Origin: Marinobacter sp. BGYM27
Lineage (GTDB): Bacteria; Pseudomonadota; Gammaproteobacteria; Pseudomonadales; Oleiphilaceae
Reading direction: 5' to 3'
Assembly: GCA_025153445.1 (NCBI GenBank)
Contig: JANZNS010000003.1
Span: forward strand, 1 to 64,000
DNA length: 64,000 nucleotides
The translations under genes and the position numbers were made by a program. The first letter of the stretch is position 1; every line of letters begins with the position of its first letter. The notes under the pieces are model-generated. The model had not been told where the DNA came from. It made no database searches and saw only the letters and a program-made list of their open reading frames with translations. Below are positions 1 through 9,095 of this stretch, piece after piece.

Positions 1-49
1 CCTTCAGGATCTTGACGATCTGTGACTCGCTATACCGTGATTTCTTCAT
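1..49 (-). mobile_element. IS3-family transposase OrfA, N-terminal fragment cut by the window edge
   Basis: Reading leftward from the ATG at 49 gives MKKSRYSESQIVKILK, the typical start of the OrfA helix-turn-helix protein of IS3-family elements. An in-frame ATG at 61 would add MENG. Only 16 residues fall inside the window, so completeness and the frameshifted OrfB cannot be judged. The terminal inverted repeat should lie between about 60 and 118, next to the stop of the AAA+ gene, but I could not place its boundary. The element sits just downstream of that gene and would be transcribed in the same direction. Confidence 0.75.
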
Positions 50-118
50 GCCGTTCTCCATTTGCCTCATTGTAGGCTGGAGAACTCTAATTACGCATGC
101 ACCGATTTTAGGGGATGG

Positions 119-925
119 TTACACAATCAGTTCCCGATGCGCATCACGCAATTGCTGATTTAGCGCCCGGAGCACCTCCGGCCCCTGCTTTGCCAGAATA
201 GTTTTTCTAGCTGCTGCCGCTTCCAAAAGCCGTAATGATGCGCCCGGCGTCAGATTATCATTCCGGGCATTACCCAAGGCTGCAAGCTCAAGGGCGTAGG
301 GCGTTATTTCGATATTCCATCGACGCTCGATACCAGGCTGATGCTCCCGGAGAATGGCCAGACGTTCTGATGCACTGCTCTGAGGCATCTGAACGGGAAG
401 CAATTGACGCCCTGTGTGCGCCGCCAACTGTTCGTCAAACACACCTTCGGTAAAAGGGCTTGCCAATAGAATTGCCCCTTCGAATCCCGGAATCAGTGTG
501 CTTGCGAGGTTCCCGGGATCGGATAACAGTATCATCAGATCCCGCGGCGATACGTTGTCGAGAATCAGCACCGGGGATGAATCGTCATTCCGAGTCACCT
601 TGTTCGGTAACACCACAGCCTGTGACGACATCACCTCAAGCTCACGTCGCAAGTCGATCCAAATACACTGCAATGGCCAGCGGTCCAGATGACGCTTTAA
701 AAATGTAGTTTTTCCACTGCCGGGCAATCCGTGGAGCCAGACAATAGCGCTCGGATCGCTCGTAAGTAAAACCGCGAGATCATCTGCGAAACGGGAATAC
801 GTAGGGGGGATCGGCGCAAACATCAGGTCGCCATTTTCTTTCTTGTCGCCGCTCGACACCACAGGTTTCCGGGCGGAGCAGCTTTGTGGCGCGCCCAACG
901 GCAATCGACTCTTTTGCCAGTCCAT
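119..925 (-). CDS. Stand-alone ClpA/ClpB-like AAA+ ATPase domain protein
   Basis: The protein holds a single P-loop domain. Walker A is GLPGSGKTT and a Walker B-like segment LILDN has Asn where most AAA+ proteins have Glu. The C-terminal third (ERRWNIEITPYALELAALG, then LTPGASLRLLEAAAARK) resembles the small helical lid of the first ATPase ring of ClpA/ClpB. The N-domain, the middle domain and the second ring are all absent. The open frame extends to 955, with possible ATG starts at 955, 925 and 823. I chose 925 because an AAGGA lies upstream of it. The gene ends beside an IS3-type element, so its last codons could be element-derived. Function is unknown: it could be a reduced chaperone-like NTPase or the remnant of a larger gene. 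Confidence 0.6.
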   Translation of the reverse strand: MDWQKSRLPLGAPQSCSARKPVVSSGDKKENGDLMFAPIPPTYSRFADDLAVLLTSDPSAIVWLHGLPGSGKTTFLKRHLDRWPLQCIWIDLRRELEVMSSQAVVLPNKVTRNDDSSPVLILDNVSPRDLMILLSDPGNLASTLIPGFEGAILLASPFTEGVFDEQLAAHTGRQLLPVQMPQSSASERLAILREHQPGIERRWNIEITPYALELAALGNARNDNLTPGASLRLLEAAAARKTILAKQGPEVLRALNQQLRDAHRELIV

Positions 926-1055
926 AATAGATGAAGTCCTTTTCCTGCAACACATACCATCCGTAGAGGGAACAGCACATCCTGTGCGTACATTACCTCT
1001 CCGGAATACATTTACCCATCAGACTTGATGTGAGGGCTGCTGACCGCAACGGGCA

Positions 1056-2462
1056 TCACACCCGATTATAGGTGTCCGCAAACCGGACGATATCATCCTC
1101 ACCCAAATAACTACCGGTCTGAACCTCGATCAACTCCAACGGAATCACGCCCGGGTTAGAGAGCCGGTGCTGAAATCCAAGCGGAATATAAGTCGATTGG
1201 TCTTCCGTTAACATGATGTGTTCTTCGCCCCGAACCACGTTGGCAGTGCCTTTGACGACAATCCAGTGTTCTGCCCGGTGATGATGCTTCTGAAGCGACA
1301 AGGACGCGCCGGGATTAACCGTAATGCGCTTTACCTGAAAGCGCTCACCCATCGCTATCCCTTCATAGGTACCCCAGGGGCGATGCACTTTCTTGTGGAA
1401 GCGATGCTCGTCCCGCCCTTGGGCTTTCACCTGGGCAACCAATCGCTTGACGTCCTGAACGCGATTGCGATCAGCTACCAGAACCACATCGTCGGTCTCA
1501 ACAATCACGTGGTCGGTCACGCCCAACGCTGCAATCAATCGCCCTTCGGAGTGGATATAGGATCCGGAAACATCCTCGATAATGACATCACCGCGGCATA
1601 CATTCCCCTGCTCATCCTGAGGCTGAATTTCCCATAGCGCAGACCAGGAACCGACATCACTCCATCCCGCATCCAAAGGCACGACAACAGCATCGTCGGT
1701 CTTTTCCATCACCGCATAATCAATTGAGTCATCAGGGCAAAGTTCAAACGCAGCCTTGTCAACGCGAATAAAATCGAGATCGCCTTCACGGCCAGCAAAG
1801 GCACGCTCGCATGCATCGAGGATATCAGGCTGGTACTTGCCGAGTTCTTCCAGATAACGGTCTGCGCGAAACATGAACATGCCGCTATTCCAGAAATACC
1901 CCCCTTCATCGAGATATTGTTGCGCGGTCGCTTCATCGGGCTTTTCCACAAATCCAGAGACTTCAAGAAAGCCATCGGACTCTTCGCCCGCACGAATATA
2001 GCCGTAGCCGGTATGCGCAGATGTCGGGACGACACCAAAGGTCACCAATTTACCATCACGCGCCGCTTTCGACCCGATAGCCACGGAAGCCTTGAAAGCC
2101 TCCAGGTCTTTCAGGACGTGATCTGACGGCATAACCAGCAACAACTCATCCGGCGCCCCACTTTGTGCAGCTAATGCTGCCAACGCGATCGCAGGTGCAG
2201 TGTTGCGGCCTGCCGGCTCAAGCACAATCGAATCCGCCCTGTCTCCGGCCAACTTCTGCATATGCGCCGCGACAACGAACCGATGCTCTTCGTTGGTAAT
2301 TGCCATTACACGCGACGACTCATCGACTGAAAGTCCACGCAACAGGGTTTCGGAAAGCAGCGTCTCGTCTGAGACAACGGGCAGAAACTGCTTGGGATAG
2401 GTTTCGCGGGAAAGAGGCCACAGCCGGGTACCGGAGCCGCCGGAAAGGATGACAGCAAGCAT
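1056..2462 (-). CDS. manC: Mannose-1-phosphate guanylyltransferase / mannose-6-phosphate isomerase (bifunctional)
   Basis: This cytoplasmic enzyme makes GDP-mannose from mannose-1-phosphate and GTP. The class II form also isomerises fructose-6-phosphate and mannose-6-phosphate. The nucleotidyltransferase signature [12 protein letters not shown] lies at residues 8-19. The C-terminal third is the cupin isomerase domain, with HRPWGTYE and the metal-binding stretch [10 protein letters not shown]. At 468 residues it is full length for AlgA/ManC/WbpW. It stands alone between the AAA+ gene and the mvaT-like gene, outside the main polysaccharide operon. No GDP-mannose-using transferase is evident nearby, so it may serve core oligosaccharide, alginate-like or other mannose polymers. 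Confidence 0.93.
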   Translation of the reverse strand: MLAVILSGGSGTRLWPLSRETYPKQFLPVVSDETLLSETLLRGLSVDESSRVMAITNEEHRFVVAAHMQKLAGDRADSIVLEPAGRNTAPAIALAALAAQSGAPDELLLVMPSDHVLKDLEAFKASVAIGSKAARDGKLVTFGVVPTSAHTGYGYIRAGEESDGFLEVSGFVEKPDEATAQQYLDEGGYFWNSGMFMFRADRYLEELGKYQPDILDACERAFAGREGDLDFIRVDKAAFELCPDDSIDYAVMEKTDDAVVVPLDAGWSDVGSWSALWEIQPQDEQGNVCRGDVIIEDVSGSYIHSEGRLIAALGVTDHVIVETDDVVLVADRNRVQDVKRLVAQVKAQGRDEHRFHKKVHRPWGTYEGIAMGERFQVKRITVNPGASLSLQKHHHRAEHWIVVKGTANVVRGEEHIMLTEDQSTYIPLGFQHRLSNPGVIPLELIEVQTGSYLGEDDIVRFADTYNRV

Positions 2463-2538
2463 AGTGCGTCCTTGTCTGAAGTAATCCCTGAATTCTAACG
2501 CAAAGCGGGAGGCAAATGCTCACATCCAATGCGCACTA

Positions 2539-2560
2539 CCCCGGCACAGACGGCCGGGGC
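2539..2560 (-). terminator. GC-rich hairpin after the mvaT-like gene
   Basis: CCCCGGC at 2539-2545 pairs with GCCGGGG at 2553-2559. It lies 15 bases beyond the stop of the mvaT-like gene. There is no clear T-run after it on the minus strand, so it is a weak intrinsic terminator candidate. Confidence 0.4.
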
Positions 2561-2574
2561 AGTTTCTTGCAGAC

Positions 2575-2940
2575 TCAGTTCTGTTGCCAGCCCTGAACCG
2601 CTTCCTTACCGTACTTCTCGCGCCACTCGTTCAACGTTTTGTGGTTGCCACCACGAGTCTGAACGGTTTCGCCGGAGTGAGGGTTTTTATATGTCTTCAA
2701 CGGACGCTTGGGCCGAGAAGATGCGCCCTCTGCTTTGACAGATGATACTGAAGGGTCAATTGCACCCAGGACCTGCAATACATCTTTTGCGGACTTGTTA
2801 TATTCATCCATCAAGCCACGAATCTTTTCTTCAAACTCGAGTTCGTGCTTAAGCGAACTATCATCTTCGAGCCGGCGCAGTTCCTCTGCGAGCTTATCCA
2901 TAAGCTGCTTTTTCTGGTAGTAGTCGTTAATCTTTGCCAT
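2575..2940 (-). CDS. mvaT: MvaT-family H-NS-like nucleoid protein (xenogeneic silencer)
   Basis: MvaT proteins are the Pseudomonas-type functional equivalents of H-NS: they coat AT-rich DNA and silence it. The N-terminal half (residues about 5-60) is a charged, Leu/Glu/Lys-rich helix suited to coiled-coil oligomerisation. The C-terminal half carries RPLKTYKNPHSGETVQTRGG and then NHKTLNEWREKYG, the DNA-binding domain signature of the family. Length (121) is normal. The start is backed by AAGGTAA just upstream. It lies directly beyond the terminator of the AT-rich O-antigen cluster, a likely target for such a protein. It has its own promoter region in the 255-base gap upstream. Confidence 0.88.
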   Translation of the reverse strand: MAKINDYYQKKQLMDKLAEELRRLEDDSSLKHELEFEEKIRGLMDEYNKSAKDVLQVLGAIDPSVSSVKAEGASSRPKRPLKTYKNPHSGETVQTRGGNHKTLNEWREKYGKEAVQGWQQN

Positions 2941-3124
2941 GGATATTACCTTCTACGTCAAAAGACATGGATCTTGATACTCAACATTTGAAATCGAATA
3001 AAATCGATACCGGAAACTGAGTCCGCAAATGATAAGTCAAGGCACCAAATAGATCAAACTTAATCACAATAATAGCGAAGGGTATTATTTACCGTTATTT
3101 AATCATAAAAAATAAAACATGCAC

Positions 3125-3152
3125 AAAAAAGCGAGCCCCTACGCTCGCTCTT
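3125..3152 (-). terminator. Rho-independent terminator of the polysaccharide operon
   Basis: On the minus strand AGCGAGC and GCTCGCT form a 7-bp stem around a 6-base loop, followed by a run of six T. It lies about 45 bases after the stop of the last cluster gene (3196) and separates the cluster from mvaT. Confidence 0.8.
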
Positions 3153-3195
3153 TTAAACCCAACAATTACATCAACTTTTCTGGATCAAATAGTCA

Positions 3196-4458
3196 TCACA
3201 ACCTCAGATCAGAATCCGCTTTGTTCAGCACCCCTTTCAGATCATAAAGCACACCACGGGGCTTCAGGTAAGAGCGGAGCGCTGCAGCACCCATTTCAGA
3301 ATAATCCCGATGCGGAACCGCCAGTATGACAGCATCATAGTCACCGGATTGGGGATCAAAACAAAGCGAAAGACCGTATTCGTGTTCAGCCTCTTCATTA
3401 TTCGCCCAAGGGTCTGCAACATCTATCTTGCAACCAAAATCTTCAAGTTCACGGATTACATCAATTACTTTGGTATTGCGCAAATCCGGGCAGTTTTCCT
3501 TGAACGTCAGCCCTAACACCAGGACCCGCGAATCCGCAATTGTCTGGCCAGACCGAATCATAGCCTTAATCAGAGACGATGCAGCATAAGCCCCCATCCC
3601 GTCATTTACGCGACGACCGGCCAATATCATCTCAGGGTGGTAACCAACAGCTTGTGCTTTATGGGTTAAATAATAAGGATCGACACCAATACAATGGCCA
3701 CCCACCAAACCGGGCTTGAATGGTAAAAAATTCCACTTGGTGCCGGCCGCCGCCAGCACTTCATGCGTGTCGATTCCCATGCGCGCAAATATCATCGACA
3801 ACTCATTCATTAGCGCAATATTGACATCGCGTTGAGTGTTTTCAATAACTTTAGCCGCTTCAGCCACCCTTATAGACGTTGCTTTATAGGTCCCCGCGGT
3901 AATCACGCTCGCATAAAGTGCATCAATCTCATCTGCAATATCGGGCGTTGATCCGGAAGTGACTTTCTTGATGGATGTAACCCGATGCTCTTTGTCTCCC
4001 GGATTAATCCGTTCCGGACTGTAGCCGGCATAAAAATCAGCATTAAATACAAGCCCGGATACACGCTCCAGAATAGGCACGCACACCTCTTCGGTTGCCC
4101 CGGGATAAACCGTGGACTCATAAATGATAATATCGCCCTGCTTCAATACCTTTCCGATTGTCTCGCTCGCCTTTACGAGCGGCGTCAAATCAGGCGACTT
4201 GAATTCATCAATCGGCGTTGGCACTGTAACGATAAAAACTTGACAATCGCTAATATCATCAACAATTGAAGTAAACGTTAAACCACCAGCAACACCGAGC
4301 TCCTCTTTGGATACTTCCCGTGTAACATCAACGCCTTCGTTCAGCTCAGCGATACGTTTTGAATTGATGTCAAAACCTTTTACCGTGCGCTTTTCGCCAA
4401 AGGCTACTGCCAACGGCAAGCCTACATAGCCCAGTCCGATAATGGCCAACTTCTTCAT
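3196..4458 (-). CDS. tviB: UDP-N-acetyl-hexosamine 6-dehydrogenase (WbpO/TviB type)
   Basis: This NAD-dependent enzyme oxidises C6 of UDP-GlcNAc or UDP-GalNAc to the uronic acid. The Rossmann motif [12 protein letters not shown] starts at residue 6. The active-site Cys is C256 in [11 protein letters not shown], with [18 protein letters not shown] upstream of it. The sequence follows the WbpO/TviB branch ([36 protein letters not shown]) rather than P. aeruginosa WbpA. No WbpA-type gene occurs in the window, so this enzyme probably supplies UDP-GlcNAcA to WbpB/E/D/I encoded 7-20 kb upstream. Substrate choice (GlcNAc or GalNAc) cannot be read from sequence alone. It is the last gene of the cluster, 168 AT-rich bases after wbpM. 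Confidence 0.9.
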   Translation of the reverse strand: MKKLAIIGLGYVGLPLAVAFGEKRTVKGFDINSKRIAELNEGVDVTREVSKEELGVAGGLTFTSIVDDISDCQVFIVTVPTPIDEFKSPDLTPLVKASETIGKVLKQGDIIIYESTVYPGATEEVCVPILERVSGLVFNADFYAGYSPERINPGDKEHRVTSIKKVTSGSTPDIADEIDALYASVITAGTYKATSIRVAEAAKVIENTQRDVNIALMNELSMIFARMGIDTHEVLAAAGTKWNFLPFKPGLVGGHCIGVDPYYLTHKAQAVGYHPEMILAGRRVNDGMGAYAASSLIKAMIRSGQTIADSRVLVLGLTFKENCPDLRNTKVIDVIRELEDFGCKIDVADPWANNEEAEHEYGLSLCFDPQSGDYDAVILAVPHRDYSEMGAAALRSYLKPRGVLYDLKGVLNKADSDLRL

Positions 4459-4626
4459 TTAAAATCCATTCCTTATAAATTTAATATTCACGATAGTCGC
4501 ATTCATTCACGCATTTTATATCGCTTCAGTGCTTGCTAAAGTTAATAACTGCATTAAATTTCGTAACCTCAGCGTTCAACTGCAAGCGTCAGACAACTCT
4601 ACATTTTCAAACGAACAGACGAGTCT

Positions 4627-6573
4627 CTACTTATAAAAAGACAAATGGCTAACTTTCCCGCTGACCGGAGCCTCGGATACCGCCACATCTTCTGCATGAC
4701 ACCATACCAAGTCTGATACATCGCTATTTGGCTGATATCCAGTCGGAGCCGCTTTGAGAACATCAATTGCAGCACCGCAATCAAATGCTTGGCTCGCAGC
4801 AGTTAACTGCTCCAACAACTGCCCAACCTCAACCCAAGGCAACGATACCTCCCGAGCCATCATTATGCGGGGGTGCGCTGTGCCCTGCGGATTATCACCG
4901 ATGAGCAGTTCTTCAAAAAGTTTCTCTCCGGGGCGCAACCCACTAAAGACGATTTCGATGTCCCCATCAGGCTTCTTCTCGGTCTTTTCAACCAGCCCCA
5001 TAAGGCTGACCATTTTGCGGGCAAGATCAGCGATCTTGACCGGCTCGCCCATATCCAGCACAAAAACCTCACCGCCTTGCCCCATGCTTCCAGCCTGCAA
5101 CACCAACTGACTTGCTTCAGGAATCGTCATAAAATAACGGATGATATCGGGGTGGGTTACGGTGACAGGTCCCCCATCACGAATCTGGTCTCTAAACAAA
5201 GGCACGACCGATCCAGATGAGCCCAACACATTCCCGAAGCGAACCATTGAAAAATGAGTATCCGTTTGTCGCTGGGCCAATCCTTGCAAAACAAGCTCCG
5301 CAAGCCGCTTCGTAGCACCCATAACATTGGTCGGTCTCACCGCCTTATCCGTTGATATCAGCACAAACCGCTCAACTCCGGCTGCGATTGCCGCCTCCGC
5401 CGTATGCCAGGTACCAAACGTATTATTCTGCACCCCTTCAATGATGTTCTGCTCAACCAACGGAACATGCTTGTAAGCCGCTGCGTGATAAACAATCTGT
5501 GTAACAAAGGCGCGCATGACGGATTCGCACCGACGCCGATGTACGACCGACCCCAGCACTGGGTGTATCTCGACAGCCAAACCCTCTATCGAATTGATAG
5601 ACTCTAATTCCTTTTCAATCGAATAGAGCGCAAATTCAGAGCGCTCAAACAATACAAGCGCTCTTGGTTTATGGCGAAGAATCTGGCGACAGAGTTCGGA
5701 CCCAATAGATCCGCCAGCCCCTGTCACCATAACGGATTTACCAAACAAGCTCCGCGCTACAATCGCGGTATCAGGCTGGACCGGCTCGCGCCCCAATAGG
5801 TCTTCGATTTCAAGGTCTCGAATATCGTTTATGCGTGCTTGCCCCGCCACCAATTCAGACATTGAAGGCACAGTTTGAACGGGGATAGACAAAGGCTCTA
5901 ATTGTTTCAAGAGCGCCTTGCGGTCAACCTTGGTATTGACATCCAAGGCAAGCAGAAGACGTTGCACCCTGTAACGCGTCATGTTTTTTTCAATGTGTTC
6001 AATGCTGACAACTGGCAAACCATTAACCATCGATTTATGGTTCGACGGTTCAAACGTCACAAAAACAACTGGTCTAAACTCGGTGCCTTGCGATAGGGCT
6101 GAAGCTAGCTGCATGCCCGTCTCGCCTGCACCGATAATTGCTACAGATTCCTTAGCTTTCTGGAGAGGGCGGTTAACCAATGCACGGATACCCAGCCTTG
6201 TGCCGGCCACAAAAACAAATGCCAAGGCGCCGTAAATAATGGGAACGGAACGCGGAACAAAAACCTGAAAAAGATACCCTAGAACAATCAGCGAAAGGCT
6301 CGATAGCACGACGCCATAGATGATCGTTAACAGTGCTTGGTCGCCCATATAGCGGATGACTGCACGATAAAGCCCAAGCCTAATGAAGACTACTATGGTA
6401 AATACAACAGAAACTGCTGAGACTAAAAACTGCTCAGTATTTGGGATCCAGAGTTGATGTTCCAAACGGAGTGCATAGGCAGCCCAAATCGCAAAAAACA
6501 GAAAAAACACATCCGAGGTAACTGAAAGGATGCGTTTATAAACTCGAGGCAAACTTAAAAAGTTATGCAGCAT
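4627..6573 (-). CDS. wbpM: Membrane UDP-GlcNAc 4,6-dehydratase (WbpM/PglF type)
   Basis: This inner-membrane dehydratase converts UDP-GlcNAc to the 4-keto-6-deoxy sugar, the entry point to bacillosamine, QuiNAc and FucNAc. Four hydrophobic segments fill residues about 15-125. A degenerate Rossmann fold (GAGETG, 148-153) precedes the catalytic extended SDR domain with GAGGSIG at 285-291. STDK lies at 407-410 and M418/K422 stand in place of the usual YxxxK, as in WbpM/FlaA1. At 648 residues it is full length. The start is supported by GGAGGT. It follows aminotransferase, acetyltransferase and sugar-transferase genes that would use its product, so here a PglF-like role is likely. Confidence 0.92.
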   Translation of the reverse strand: MLHNFLSLPRVYKRILSVTSDVFFLFFAIWAAYALRLEHQLWIPNTEQFLVSAVSVVFTIVVFIRLGLYRAVIRYMGDQALLTIIYGVVLSSLSLIVLGYLFQVFVPRSVPIIYGALAFVFVAGTRLGIRALVNRPLQKAKESVAIIGAGETGMQLASALSQGTEFRPVVFVTFEPSNHKSMVNGLPVVSIEHIEKNMTRYRVQRLLLALDVNTKVDRKALLKQLEPLSIPVQTVPSMSELVAGQARINDIRDLEIEDLLGREPVQPDTAIVARSLFGKSVMVTGAGGSIGSELCRQILRHKPRALVLFERSEFALYSIEKELESINSIEGLAVEIHPVLGSVVHRRRCESVMRAFVTQIVYHAAAYKHVPLVEQNIIEGVQNNTFGTWHTAEAAIAAGVERFVLISTDKAVRPTNVMGATKRLAELVLQGLAQRQTDTHFSMVRFGNVLGSSGSVVPLFRDQIRDGGPVTVTHPDIIRYFMTIPEASQLVLQAGSMGQGGEVFVLDMGEPVKIADLARKMVSLMGLVEKTEKKPDGDIEIVFSGLRPGEKLFEELLIGDNPQGTAHPRIMMAREVSLPWVEVGQLLEQLTAASQAFDCGAAIDVLKAAPTGYQPNSDVSDLVWCHAEDVAVSEAPVSGKVSHLSFYK

Positions 6574-6609
6574 GACACCTCCATGTGATACGCAAAATCA
6601 CATTCGTAT

Positions 6610-7785
6610 TCATCTAGTTGCCTTGCTAGCCACCGAGGCCAAAACTCTGCATGTCTGCTGAATTTCCGCTTCAGTCAGTGTGGGATGCACCAAAAACATC
6701 AGGCTCGTCTCCCCTAACTCCTTGGCTACAGGCAAACGCTGATCGGGCCGCCAGCCGGTGTTGTCGAAGGCCTTTTCCAAGTAGACCTCGGAACAGGAAC
6801 CCGAGAAACACGGCACACCGGCACTGACAATCTCATTAAGAATGCGATCCCTATCCCAATCTTCATGCAACCGAGACGGCTCAATAAACACATAGCACTT
6901 ATATGCCCCATGCTCCACATCAGCAGGCACTTGTGGTACCCGCAGACCTGAAAGTTGGCGTGCAGTGCTCCAGATTGCATCGGCATTACTCTGGCGGGCA
7001 GCGGTCCAGTCGGGCATGCGTGTGAGCTGAATGCGGCCAATGGTGGCCTGCATTTCGGTCATTCTCCAGTTGGTCCCAAAACTCTCGTGCAACCAACGAA
7101 ATCCGGGAGCATGGTCTCTCTCATAAACGGCTTCCCAGCTCTTGCCATGATCTTTGCAAGACCACATAGTTGACCAAAGCGCTTCATTGCCAGTGGTCAC
7201 CATCCCACCCTCACCCCCCGTGGACATAATCTTGTCCTGGCAGAACGACCAGCATCCCACGTGCCCAAAGGAGCCTACAGAGCGGCCTTTATACTTGGCA
7301 CCGTGGGCTTGGGCACAATCTTCGATTACGTACAAGCTGCACTCTTCCGACAGGGCCATAATCGGATCCATATCACAAGGCCATCCGGCCAGATGGACAC
7401 AAATCACTGCACGAGTCCGTTCTGTAAGCACAGCTCGCACAGTATCCGCTGTAATATTCTGTGAATCGGCGTCAACCTCGGCAAATACTGGAACTGCACC
7501 GGCCGTAACAATACTGGAAACAGAGGCGAGAAACGTACGAGGCGTAACGACCACCTCGTCCCCCGGGCCTATCCCTAGCCCCTTTAAGGCCAAGTCCAGC
7601 GCCAGAGTGCCGTTGGCCAACGCAATGGCGTATTCAGAGCCTGAAAATCGCGCAAACTCACGCTCAAATTCACGACATTCCAAGCCAGTCCAGTAATTAA
7701 CCTTATTGGAAAGCAGAACATCAGAAACAGCTCGAGCTTCTTCTTCAGTGAAGGAAGGCCATGGAGAGAAGGGTCCGTTTAGCAT
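6610..7785 (-). CDS. DegT/DnrJ/EryC1 sugar aminotransferase (PglE-like)
   Basis: This PLP enzyme is expected to aminate C4 of the UDP-4-keto-6-deoxy sugar made by the neighbouring dehydratase, giving a UDP-4-amino sugar. Using the ATG at 7785 the protein is 391 residues. EDCAQAHGAKYKG lies near 155 and the Schiff-base lysine is K185 in SFCQDK, followed by STGGEGGM. The frame is open to 7842, but that start would overlap the upstream acetyltransferase by 50 bases and add an unconserved tail. The exact amino-sugar product is inferred from gene order (pglC-D-E-F). Confidence 0.85.
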   Translation of the reverse strand: MLNGPFSPWPSFTEEEARAVSDVLLSNKVNYWTGLECREFEREFARFSGSEYAIALANGTLALDLALKGLGIGPGDEVVVTPRTFLASVSSIVTAGAVPVFAEVDADSQNITADTVRAVLTERTRAVICVHLAGWPCDMDPIMALSEECSLYVIEDCAQAHGAKYKGRSVGSFGHVGCWSFCQDKIMSTGGEGGMVTTGNEALWSTMWSCKDHGKSWEAVYERDHAPGFRWLHESFGTNWRMTEMQATIGRIQLTRMPDWTAARQSNADAIWSTARQLSGLRVPQVPADVEHGAYKCYVFIEPSRLHEDWDRDRILNEIVSAGVPCFSGSCSEVYLEKAFDNTGWRPDQRLPVAKELGETSLMFLVHPTLTEAEIQQTCRVLASVASKATR

Positions 7786-7792
7786 GGTTACT

Positions 7793-8455
7793 CTATTTTT
7801 TTCGGGTTTGAGTGGAGTGGGTGCTTTCGTTTTGGGGCTCAACCACCTTCGCGGGGTTACCTACCACGATCACGTTAGGCGCCACATCCTTGATAACTAC
7901 CGCCCCCATACCAACAACCGAAGCCTCCCCAACCGCAATCTGTTGCCTCACTGAAGCACAACTGCCAATCCAGGCCAGTGGAGAAAGCGTCGCGCCACCA
8001 GCCATCACGGCATTAGGGCTAATATGGGCGAAGTCACCTACTACACAGTCATGTTCCACAACAGCCCCAGTATTCACAATTACACCGGCCCCCACCTTAG
8101 CGCAGGCATTAACGACTGCATTAGCGAAGACCTGACTACCAGCATCTACAGAAGCGTAGGCACTTACCGCTGCTGAAGGATGAATGATCGTGGCCATTTT
8201 ACCGCCGGATGCCACAATTCCAGATTGCTTTAAGGCACGTATACGGTTATCTCCAATGGCAACGACCACGCCTTCAAAGTCAGGCAGTCGCTTAAACAAC
8301 AATTCGGTATTACCCTCTACCGCCCAAGGCCCATTACGTTGAAGGTTAGGCCAAGCATCATCAAAAAAGCTAACACTCAGCCACCCAGTCCGCTCTGCTG
8401 TATCAGCGACTACCTTACCGTGACCACTGGCTCCGAGAATGGCAAGGCGCATCAC
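7793..8455 (-). CDS. NeuD/PglD-type sugar O/N-acetyltransferase
   Basis: This is an acetyl-CoA-dependent left-handed beta-helix acyltransferase. The N-terminal nucleotide-sugar-binding part has LGASGHGKVVAD at residues 6-17. The C-terminal half is hexapeptide repeats, with the likely catalytic His in VVEHDCVVGDF and the closing VGNPAKVV. At 220 residues it matches PglD of the bacillosamine pathway, which N-acetylates the 4-amino group. It overlaps the upstream sugar transferase by 4 bases (ATGA) and is followed 7 bases later by the aminotransferase, so the three are translationally linked. O-acetylation of another sugar is an alternative. Confidence 0.85.
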   Translation of the reverse strand: MMRLAILGASGHGKVVADTAERTGWLSVSFFDDAWPNLQRNGPWAVEGNTELLFKRLPDFEGVVVAIGDNRIRALKQSGIVASGGKMATIIHPSAAVSAYASVDAGSQVFANAVVNACAKVGAGVIVNTGAVVEHDCVVGDFAHISPNAVMAGGATLSPLAWIGSCASVRQQIAVGEASVVGMGAVVIKDVAPNVIVVGNPAKVVEPQNESTHSTQTRKK

Positions 8456-9048
8456 TCGTCGTTCCCAGTAAACTTAGCCATAGTCGCCTCGCCCTCAGCG
8501 CTAATTCCATCGCGAACTAGCACCTTCCTCACAGTCAGGAGCAGAATCTTTAAATCCAGCCAGAACGAATGATTATCCACATACCATACATCCAGTTTGA
8601 ATTTCTCCTCCCAGGATATTGCATTGCGGCCATTCACTTGAGCCCACCCGGTGACACCAGGGCGTACGTCGTGGCGGCGGTACTGTTCTTCTGAATATAA
8701 CGGCAGGTATTCCATTAATAACGGGCGAGGGCCTACCAAACTCATGTCGCCCTTTAGCACATTCCAGAGTTCAGGCAACTCATCAAGGCTCGATGAACGC
8801 AGTAACTGACCGAAAGAAGTCATTCGCTCCGCATCCGGTAGCAAGTTGCCCCGTTCGTCCGCCGCACCCTTCATGGTACGGAACTTGATCATCGAAAACG
8901 GCTCGCCTTTGACGCCCGGACGGATTTGGAAAAACAGAACCGGAGGGCCGAGTTTTCGACGCACCTGAATCGCAACAATCGCAATCACTGGACCCAATAG
9001 TAAAAGGCCAAGAATAGACGCAAAAATATCAAACAACCTTTTACCCAT
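8452..9048 (-). CDS. Initiating phosphoglycosyl transferase (PglC-like monotopic)
   Basis: This enzyme is predicted to transfer a sugar-1-phosphate from a UDP-sugar to undecaprenyl phosphate at the cytoplasmic face, starting each repeat unit. A single hydrophobic re-entrant segment lies at residues about 8-28. It is followed by FRTMK, the SLDELPELWNVLKGDMSLVG core with the Asp-Glu dyad, and PRPLLMEYLPLY. At about 198 residues it is the short PglC class, without the long WcaJ N-terminus. P. aeruginosa O5 uses the unrelated WbpL at this step. I chose the ATG at 9048 (MGKRLFDI); a GTG at 9063 would add five residues. Its linkage to pglD/E/F-like genes points to UDP-diNAcBac as donor. Confidence 0.88.
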   Translation of the reverse strand: MGKRLFDIFASILGLLLLGPVIAIVAIQVRRKLGPPVLFFQIRPGVKGEPFSMIKFRTMKGAADERGNLLPDAERMTSFGQLLRSSSLDELPELWNVLKGDMSLVGPRPLLMEYLPLYSEEQYRRHDVRPGVTGWAQVNGRNAISWEEKFKLDVWYVDNHSFWLDLKILLLTVRKVLVRDGISAEGEATMAKFTGNDE

Positions 9049-9095
9049 ACTTTGTGAGCCCACACCCAGACGAAAAGATTCTACCGATAAAGAAG

